Shown: positions 51,270-64,000 of the stretch, piece after piece
Layout of the letters: each line of letters opens with the position of its first letter
Position numbering within the stretch: the first letter of the stretch is position 1
NCBI RefSeq assembly: GCF_000826525.2
Contig: NZ_LN651329.1
Location: 379,299 to 443,298, forward strand
Direction of reading: 5' to 3'
DNA from: Mobilicoccus massiliensis
Lineage (GTDB): Bacteria; Actinomycetota; Actinomycetes; Actinomycetales; Dermatophilaceae
DNA length: 64,000 nt
The notes under the pieces: model-generated
What the model saw: only the letters and a program-made list of their open reading frames with translations
What the model was told of the DNA's origin: nothing
Databases searched by the model: none
Translations under genes and position numbers: made by a program

Positions 51270-52539
51270 CCACTTCCAGCACCACCCCGACCGCCACCCC
51301 GGCCGCCACGAACCGCTCGACCGACGCGGGCGAGCAGAAGCGTCTCCTGGAGCGGTACGACGAGTCGCTGCTCGGGGTCTTCGGCTCTCCTGCGCGGGTT
51401 CTCGTGCGTGGCGAGGGCTGCGAGGTCTGGGACGCCGACGGCGACGTCTACCTCGACCTCCTCGGCGGCATCGGCGTCAACGCGCTCGGCCACGGTCACC
51501 CCGACCTCGTCGCGGCGATCGGAGCGCAGGCGGCCGAGCTCGTCCACATCTCCAACTTCTTCACCTCCGTTCCGCAGATCGAGCTCGCCGAGCGCATCCT
51601 CGCCCTCGCCGAGGCACCCGCGGGCTCGGCGGCGTTCTTCACGAACTCCGGCACCGAGGCCGTCGAGGCCGCGATCAAGCTCGCGCGCCGAACCGGCCGG
51701 CCCGGCCTCCTCGCTGCCGAGGACGCCTTCCACGGCCGCAGCACCGGCGCGCTCGCGCTCACGGCCAAGGAGGCCTACCGCGCTCCCTTCGAACCGCTCC
51801 TGCCCGGAGTGCGGCGGGTCCCGTTCAACGACGTCGCCGCCCTCGAGGCGGCGTTCTCCCGCGAGGCGTCCCAGGTGGGCGCGCTGATCCTCGAACCGGT
51901 CCAGGGCGAGGGTGGGGTCATCCCCGCCGACGTCGGCTACCTGCGGCGCGCCCGGGACCTCACCCGCCAGGCCGGGGCGCTGCTCATCGTCGACGAGATC
52001 CAGTCGGGGGTGGCGCGCACCGGCACGTGGTTCGCGTTCCAGCAGGCCGGGATCGTGCCCGACGCGATGACCCTCGCCAAGGGCCTCGGCGGCGGGGTGC
52101 CGATCGGGGCGCTCGTGACGTTCGGGGCCGAGACCACCGCCCTGCTCACCGCGGGGCAGCACGGCACAACGTTCGGCGGCAACCCCCTCGCGTGCCGGGC
52201 GGGGCTCACGGTGCTCGACGTCATCGCCCGCGACGGGCTGGTCGATCGGGCCCGCGAACTGGGCGACGAACTGCGCCGCGCGGTGACGGACCTGCGCGAC
52301 GAGCGGATCACCGAGATCCGTGGCCGGGGGTTACTCATCGGCATCGGCCTGGCCGACGGCATCGCATCCGGCGACGTGGCGAAGGCCGCACTCGAGGCGG
52401 GGTTCATCGTCAACCCCGCGCGGCCCGACACGATCCGGCTCGCGCCCCCGCTCGTCGTCACCTCCGCGCAGCTGCAGCGGTTCGCCCGCGCCCTGCCCGG
52501 CCTGTTGGACGCCGCCGCCGCACTCGGGAAGGAGGGGTG

Positions 52540-52540
<1 letters not shown>
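51266..52540 (+). CDS. argD: Acetylornithine aminotransferase
   Basis: PLP-dependent class III aminotransferase making N-acetylornithine. The PLP Lys lies in [15 protein letters not shown], the [12 protein letters not shown] motif carries the cofactor Asp, and [12 protein letters not shown] binds the phosphate. It has 424 residues with a ~28-residue Thr/Ala-rich N-terminus that precedes the family core. The GTG start overlaps argB. argF would normally follow here but argR is next. Confidence 0.95.
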
Positions 52541-54503
<1,963 letters not shown>

Positions 54504-54505
54504 TC

Positions 54506-55228
54506 GTGGCGGAGAACACCCCCGGTGAGGCCCTCGCGCCCGCCCTTCCCGAGGAGTTCTACGACCGCCCCGTGCAGGAGGTGGCCGCCGACCTGCTCGG
54601 ATGCGTCGTCCGCCACGGAGACGTCGCGGTGCGGCTCACCGAGGTGGAGGCGTACGACGGTCCCGATGACCCCGGCTCACACGCCTACCGCGGCCCGACC
54701 CCGCGCACCCAGGTGATGTTCGGGCCGCCGGGGCGGCTCTACGTGTACTTCTCGTACGGCATGCACCACTGCGTCAACGTCGTCTGCGGTCCCGACGGCA
54801 AAGCGAGCGCGGTCCTCCTGCGCGCCGGCGAGGTCGTGGAGGGCGTCGAGGAGGCACGGCGCCGCCGGACCCGCGAGGGACGACCGGCTCCAGCCGATCG
54901 CGACCTCGCCCGGGGACCGGCCCGCCTCACCGTCGCGCTGGGCCTCGACCGCAGGCACGACGGCCTCGACACGACGGCACCGGGCGCGGAGGTGGTGATC
55001 AGCGCCGGAGCGGAGGCCGTGGACCCGGCTCGCATCCTCACCGGCAAACGCGTCGGCGTCTCGGGCCCGGGCGGTGGCGAGGAGTACCCGTGGCGTTATC
55101 ACCTCGACCACCCCAGCGTGTCGCCCTACCGGGCAGCCGTTCGTCGTCGGCGCCGGCCTGCTGGCAAGCTGGACGCGACAGCCGCGCAGGATCCGACTGC
55201 GGGCACGACGAAGGGAACGACGGCGTGA
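54506..55228 (+). CDS. mpg: 3-methyladenine DNA glycosylase (AAG/Mpg family)
   Basis: Base-excision repair glycosylase of the mammalian AAG/MPG fold, removing alkylated purines. The catalytic Glu is in RLTEVEAYDGPDDPGSHA, with GPTPRTQVMFGPPGRLYVYFSYGMHHCVNVV following and a GPARLTVALGL motif later. It has 240 residues. The GTG start lies two bases after the argH stop and the gene overlaps tyrS by four bases. The argH-mpg-tyrS order is common in actinobacteria. Confidence 0.93.
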   Translation: MAENTPGEALAPALPEEFYDRPVQEVAADLLGCVVRHGDVAVRLTEVEAYDGPDDPGSHAYRGPTPRTQVMFGPPGRLYVYFSYGMHHCVNVVCGPDGKASAVLLRAGEVVEGVEEARRRRTREGRPAPADRDLARGPARLTVALGLDRRHDGLDTTAPGAEVVISAGAEAVDPARILTGKRVGVSGPGGGEEYPWRYHLDHPSVSPYRAAVRRRRRPAGKLDATAAQDPTAGTTKGTTA

Positions 55229-56484
55229 GCAACGTGTTCGACGAGCTGAGCGAGCGGGGCCTGGTGGCGCAGACCACCGACGAGGCCGCGCTGCGAGACG
55301 CGCTCGACGGGCGGCTCACGGTGTATTGCGGCTTCGACCCCACCGCGCCGAGCCTGCACTTCGGCAACCTCGTCCAGCTCATCGTGCTCCGTCATCTGCA
55401 GCGCGCGGGCCACCGCGTCATCGGCCTCGTCGGTGGCTCGACGGGTCTCATCGGCGACCCGCGCCCCTCGAGCGAGCGGGCGCTCAAGACCAAGGAGCAG
55501 ACGGCCGAGGACGTCGAGCGCATCGCCGTGCAGGTGCGTCGCATCCTCGGCGCCGACGAGTCGAATCCGCCGATCTTCGTCAACAACCTCGACTGGACGG
55601 AGCCGATCAGCGCGCTGGACTTCCTGCGCGACTACGGCAAGCACTTTCGCGTCAACCAGATGATCAAGAAGGACGCGGTCGCCGCTCGGCTGCAGTCCGA
55701 TCAGGGCATCAGCTACACCGAGTTCAGCTACCAGATCCTCCAGGCCCTCGACTTCCTCGAGCTCTACCGCCGGCACGGCTGCACGATGCAGACGGGCGGC
55801 GCGGATCAGTGGGGCAACCTCGTGGCGGGTGTCGACCTCATCGGCCGGGTCGAGGGCGAGCCGGCCCACGTCCTCACGACGCCGTTGCTCACCGACTCGG
55901 CGGGGGAGAAGTTCGGCAAGTCCGCCGGCAATGCGGTGTGGCTCGACCCGTCGATGACGAGCCCGTACGCCTTCTACCAGTACTGGCTCAACGTCGAGGA
56001 CGCCTCGGTCGTCATGCTGCTCAAGGTCTTCACCGACCGCACGATGGCCGAGATCGCCGAGCTCGAACGGCAGGTGGCCGAGGAACCGTTCAAGCGCGCC
56101 GCCCAGCGCACGCTGGCGCGGGACGTGACCACCCTCGTGCACGGGGCCGAGGCGACGGTGGCCGTCGAGCAGGCCTCGGCGGTGTTGTTCGGCAAGGAGG
56201 ATCCGCGTTCCCTCGACGCCGACACCCTGCGGGACGCGTGCGCGGAGTTGCCGAGGGTACGGGTCGAGGCCGGCAGTGAGCTCGTCGACGCGATGGTCGA
56301 GACCGGCCTCGCGGAGTCGCGCAAGGCGGCCAGGCGCACCATCGGGGAGGGCGGCGTCTCGCTCAACAACGCCAAGGTCGAGAGCCCCGAGGCACGACTC
56401 ACGCCGGAGGACTTCCTTCACGGGCGTCTGGCACTGCTCAAGCGCGGACGCAAGTCGCTGGCGGCGGTCGAGCTCGCGAGCTGA
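55225..56484 (+). CDS. tyrS: Tyrosyl-tRNA synthetase
   Basis: Class I aminoacyl-tRNA synthetase, TyrRS bacterial type. The HIGH-like motif HFGN lies in YCGFDPTAPSLHFGNLVQL, and the KMSKS-like loop is KFGKSAGNAVWLD. A C-terminal S4 RNA-binding domain (ESRKAARRTIGEGGVSLNN) completes 419 residues. The GTG at 55225 overlaps mpg; the longer upstream frame lies inside mpg. It ends the nine-gene arg-mpg-tyrS unit, with a hairpin 34 bases downstream. Confidence 0.97.
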   Translation: MSNVFDELSERGLVAQTTDEAALRDALDGRLTVYCGFDPTAPSLHFGNLVQLIVLRHLQRAGHRVIGLVGGSTGLIGDPRPSSERALKTKEQTAEDVERIAVQVRRILGADESNPPIFVNNLDWTEPISALDFLRDYGKHFRVNQMIKKDAVAARLQSDQGISYTEFSYQILQALDFLELYRRHGCTMQTGGADQWGNLVAGVDLIGRVEGEPAHVLTTPLLTDSAGEKFGKSAGNAVWLDPSMTSPYAFYQYWLNVEDASVVMLLKVFTDRTMAEIAELERQVAEEPFKRAAQRTLARDVTTLVHGAEATVAVEQASAVLFGKEDPRSLDADTLRDACAELPRVRVEAGSELVDAMVETGLAESRKAARRTIGEGGVSLNNAKVESPEARLTPEDFLHGRLALLKRGRKSLAAVELAS

Positions 56485-56518
56485 CCCCGCCTCGAGGCCG
56501 CGAACGGCGCGGTCGCGT

Positions 56519-56553
56519 GAGGGCCTCGCTGACGGGATGTCGGCGGGGCCCTC
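56519..56553 (+). terminator. Hairpin terminator after tyrS
   Basis: 15-bp stem (56519-56533 with 56539-56553, two G-U pairs) around GGGAT. No U-run, as is usual in high-GC actinobacteria. Confidence 0.65.
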
Positions 56554-56755
56554 GGCGTCGATGCAGGTCAGCGTGCCGTGATCGGCCGGCTGGACGCCCG
56601 ATTTGGTGTTCACGCCGATGTCGTCCTAGAGTTCTCAACGTCCACCCGGCAGGGAGGAACGGACGCGAAAGCCTCACTGAGGCCGGGCGGCCGGTCCCGC
56701 CGGAGGGAGTCGAAGCACGACCCCGTTCCACTCGAGATTCGGTTGAAACGGGAAG
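56554..56755 (+). other. tyrS-rrn intergenic DNA upstream of the rrn promoter
   Basis: About 200 bases with no supported gene; small open frames here overlap on both strands and lack family signatures. May contain additional upstream promoters for the rRNA operon, which I cannot resolve. Confidence 0.4.
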
Positions 56756-56784
56756 TTGCACCGGGCTGAACGGTCTGGTAGAGT
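56756..56784 (+). promoter_or_regulatory. rrn promoter
   Basis: TTGCAC (56756-56761), a 17-base spacer and TAGAGT (56779-56784), a near-ideal sigma-A type promoter about 210 bases upstream of mature 16S rRNA. Confidence 0.75.
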
Positions 56785-56906
56785 AGACACCCGGCCACAG
56801 AGAGAACGCCCCACACGGGCAGGGCTCCTGGGCCGAACATCGAAGTAACAATCGCCACCTTCATCGTGACGGCCTGATCAGGGTCGAAGTGATGACGTGT
56901 GTCCGA

Positions 56907-56918
56907 TGTTTGAGAACT
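56907..56918 (+). promoter_or_regulatory. boxA-like leader element of rrn
   Basis: TGTTTGAGAACT in the rrn leader. An almost identical TGTTTTGAGAACT stands before 23S (58824-58836). Such paired elements are associated with rRNA antitermination and processing in actinobacteria. Confidence 0.5.
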
Positions 56919-56995
56919 CAACAGCGTGCCAAAAATCGATGCCAATTGTTTGTTGGTTGATCGTCAATGGATTGATCAGCTGGGTTTGAATTTCT

Positions 56996-61977
<4,982 letters not shown>

Positions 61978-61990
61978 ACGATGATGTTCT

Positions 61991-62010
61991 GCGTCCACTG
62001 TATGGTTCTC
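61991..62010 (+). other. 23S rRNA processing stalk, 3' strand
   Basis: Pairs with 58830-58849 across the mature 23S rRNA; see that entry. Confidence 0.7.
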
Positions 62011-62072
62011 GACACACCAGCCCCCACGCCCCTGTTCGTGTGTTGGGTGTGGTTGGTGATAAGTCGATAGTG

Positions 62073-62190
62073 TTACGGCGGTCATAGCGAGAGGGAAACG
62101 CCCGGTCCCATTCCGAACCCGGAAGCTAAGCCTTTCAGCGCCGATGGTACTGCACTGGTGACGGTGTGGGAGAGTAGGACGCCGCCGGAC
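62073..62190 (+). rRNA. rrf: 5S ribosomal RNA
   Basis: About 118 bases beginning TTACGGCGGTCATAGCG. The conserved CCCGGTCCCATTCCGAACC and GGGAGAGTAGGAC are present, ending GCCGCCGGAC so that the ends pair (GGCGGC/GCCGCC). Confidence 0.97.
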
Positions 62191-62198
62191 AAACATTC

Positions 62199-62247
62199 AA
62201 AGCAGGGAGAGCCCCCACGCACCACGCGTGGGGGCTCTCCCTGCTTT
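62199..62247 (+). terminator. rrn operon terminator
   Basis: 22-bp perfect inverted repeat (62199-62220 with 62226-62247) around ACCAC, only nine bases after 5S, with a TTT at the end of the right arm. Strong intrinsic terminator of the rRNA operon. Confidence 0.92.
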
Positions 62248-62298
62248 CCGGGACAATTCGCGAGCTCGCTGACGGATTGAGACGCGTCATCCCGGGAG

Positions 62299-64000
62299 AC
62301 CCGAGTCGTGCCACCGGGGTACGTCACTTCGGGCTGGGGTGATTGGTCGCGTCGAGGATGTGTTGGGCGGGTGGGGTGATCGGGTCTGCGGCGAGGTGTT
62401 CGTGGCCGGCGAGGGTCACGGTGATCTCTTGCAGGGGGCGCAGGGTCCGCACGATCTTCTTGATGCTCAGCCCGGTGACGGCCTGTAGGTGGCGGGCGAC
62501 GGCCAGGGCGGTGACGACGACGGTCAGGTGGGCTTCGATGGCGTCGTGGTCGTGGTGGAAGATCGGCCGGGCCCGTAGGTCGCTCTTGGACATCCGGAAC
62601 GATGCCTCGACCTGCCACAGGTCGTGATACGAACCGATGACCTCGGCCGCGGGCATCACCGACCCGGGGATGTTGGTGACGTAGCCCTTCAAGCCGGCCA
62701 AGCGTCGGGCTCGGGCCAAAGCGGCCTCGTCCAGCACGGTGGTGCCCGCGTGGGTCTTGACGAATCGTGGCGTTCGGGCGGCTTTCTCACCGGCCACGAC
62801 GGCCTTCGCGCGGTTCTCCTGCGCGGTCAGGGTCCGCCCGTCCCGCGCGGCGCGTTTCGCGCTGTAGGCCCACACGGCCCGCCACGATTTCGGGTGCCGT
62901 TGGGGGTCCCACACCGGCTCGCTGCGCTGGCGCGGGTCGTTTTCGCTGGCCGCCCGCGCGTGGCGGGGTGTGAGGGTGTCGATGAGTTGCCCGTCGGTGA
63001 ACGCATCACCGTGCCAGCGGAAGTGGGACTCCAGATCGGCCGGGGCCTTGGACTGCCGGGACCCGACGATGAAGCCCAGCCCGGCCTGATCCAACGCTGT
63101 CAGGTTCGACGCGGACAGCATCCCCGCGTCGGCGACCACGACCATGTCGGCGACCCCGTGCCGCTGCTGAAAGGCCCGCACCGTGGGCAGGATCGTCGCC
63201 GTCTCGGCCTTGTTGCCTTCCCAGCAGGTGATCTCCAGGGGGAACCCGCCCCGGTCCACCAGGAGCCCGACCACGATCTGGGGGTCGACGCGGCGTTCCT
63301 TGGAGTAGCCGACCTTGCGCAGGTCGTCCTCGTGCTCGGCCTCGAAGTACAGGGTCGTCACGTCGTACAGCACCAACGTCAGATCGCCGTGCGCGGCCGC
63401 ATGGGCGAAGCAGGCGGTCGCGATCTGGCCGCGGTAGTCCCGCTCCTGCGCCCGGCCCAGGGCCCGGAAAATCGTGCGCAACGAGGCGTGTGGGACGCCG
63501 ATCTCATCCAGCACGCGCAGGCTGTCGGCCTTGCTCGTCGGCTCCACCAGCCGCGCCAGGACGAGTTGCTTGAACGCCTCATCGCCCAGCAGCTCGAACC
63601 CCAGGCGCGCATACGCGCTGGTCAGCACCTCCCATAGCAACGCCGAACGCTTGCTCGTGATCGCTCCCGCTGCCCGTGCCGGTGCGCCGGGAACGCCCGC
63701 CAACCCCAGATCGAGAGTGTCCTGGCCCGGGTGCAGCCGTTCCTGGGCGACCTTCATCAGCACCGCGAGTTCGGCATCGTCGTGCGCAGTCCCGATGTGC
63801 TCCACGATCACATTGCGCCCGCCTCGCCGCTCCGCGAGCTGAACCTTCGTCGCCCCCGCACGGCCGGCAGAACGACGGATGAAGACCACGCCCGCCACCC
63901 TACCCAGCAGCGGGGTACGTCACCTCACTCCACAGCAACGCCCTGACCAGCAACAACATCAAACCCGTCACCAAAATCCGCAAGAGTGGCACGAGTCAGG
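62299..64000 (-). mobile_element. IS1634-family insertion sequence, reaching the window edge
   Basis: Imperfect terminal inverted repeats flank the transposase gene: 62299-62313 (centre GAGTCGTGCCAC) matches the reverse complement of 63986-64000 (GACTCGTGCCAC) at 13 of 15 positions. A 13-base direct repeat, CGGGGTACGTCAC, occurs at 62315 and again at 63911, one near each end of the coding region. The outer boundary on the right and any target duplication lie at or beyond base 64000. Inserted about 50 bases after the rrn terminator. Confidence 0.7.
62324..63898 (-). CDS. IS1634-family transposase
   Basis: DDE-type (IS4-superfamily) transposase of 524 residues, apparently full length. The N-terminus FIRRSAGRAGATKVQLAERR followed by IVEHIGTAHDDAELAVLM is typical of IS1634. 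Catalytic-core segments include LYDVTTLYFEAE, VVVADAGMLSASNL and the Y-x2-R/K..E-x6-K type block YHDLWQVEASFRMSKSDL. The start is GTG. The reading frame is intact, so the element could still move. Confidence 0.88.
   Translation of the reverse strand: MAGVVFIRRSAGRAGATKVQLAERRGGRNVIVEHIGTAHDDAELAVLMKVAQERLHPGQDTLDLGLAGVPGAPARAAGAITSKRSALLWEVLTSAYARLGFELLGDEAFKQLVLARLVEPTSKADSLRVLDEIGVPHASLRTIFRALGRAQERDYRGQIATACFAHAAAHGDLTLVLYDVTTLYFEAEHEDDLRKVGYSKERRVDPQIVVGLLVDRGGFPLEITCWEGNKAETATILPTVRAFQQRHGVADMVVVADAGMLSASNLTALDQAGLGFIVGSRQSKAPADLESHFRWHGDAFTDGQLIDTLTPRHARAASENDPRQRSEPVWDPQRHPKSWRAVWAYSAKRAARDGRTLTAQENRAKAVVAGEKAARTPRFVKTHAGTTVLDEAALARARRLAGLKGYVTNIPGSVMPAAEVIGSYHDLWQVEASFRMSKSDLRARPIFHHDHDAIEAHLTVVVTALAVARHLQAVTGLSIKKIVRTLRPLQEITVTLAGHEHLAADPITPPAQHILDATNHPSPK

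Overview
The window is chromosomal DNA from a high-GC (by eye about 70%) actinobacterium, most likely a member of the Micrococcales. The evidence is the actinobacterial division and cell-wall cluster (sepF, yggT and divIVA after ftsZ, no ftsA), a polar-growth DivIVA, an actinobacterial-type 16S rRNA, many GTG starts, 1-4 nt gene overlaps and repeated leaderless-type promoters. MurE carries the DNPR motif of diaminopimelate-adding enzymes. Together with the 16S and a DUF222/HNH gene this would fit a Dermatophilaceae-like lineage, but the family is inference only.

Layout. 1-19054: the dcw cluster, entered inside ftsI (murE, murF, mraY, murD, ftsW, murG, murC, ftsQ, ftsZ), then pgeF-like, yggS-like, sepF, yggT, divIVA, a decayed DksA/TraR remnant, lspA and an RluD-type pseudouridine synthase, closed by a 16-bp hairpin. 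19294-23653: a DUF309 gene and dnaE. 23721-28590: a minus-strand acyl-CoA-reductase-like SDR, a divergent oligopeptidase B, a truncated ribbon-helix-helix remnant and a minus-strand FetB-type permease. 28724-34890: hisD-hisC-hisB-orf-hisH-hisA-sseB, nearly all overlapping. 34910-35971: a lone minus-strand glycosyltransferase-like gene. 36521-39893: infC (ATC start), rpmI, rplT, a SpoU rRNA methyltransferase and a soluble PAS histidine kinase.

39894-42912 is the one accessory-looking patch. It holds a 112-nt inverted-repeat element, an N-terminally shortened DUF222/HNH endonuclease gene with a 196-bp tandem duplication of its 3' end, and a minus-strand GHKL-ATPase fragment-like gene. 42984-47528: pheS, pheT and an SDR oxidoreductase. 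47598-56484: a compact arginine unit, argC-(ACT protein)-argJ-argB-argD-argR-argH, running into mpg and tyrS. argF and argG are absent from it. A candidate ArgR operator overlaps the argC promoter and start. 56519 onward: the tyrS terminator, an rrn promoter, 16S-23S-5S with no spacer tRNA, a 22-bp perfect terminator, and an IS1634-type insertion sequence that runs to the window edge.

Most of the window is conserved housekeeping. I found no CRISPR array, prophage, secondary-metabolite cluster or defence island. The best candidates for unusual biology are an eight-fold 11-residue repeat in DivIVA, an ACT-domain protein embedded in the arginine operon, the inverted-repeat element beside the damaged HNH gene, and a series of leaderless promoters.
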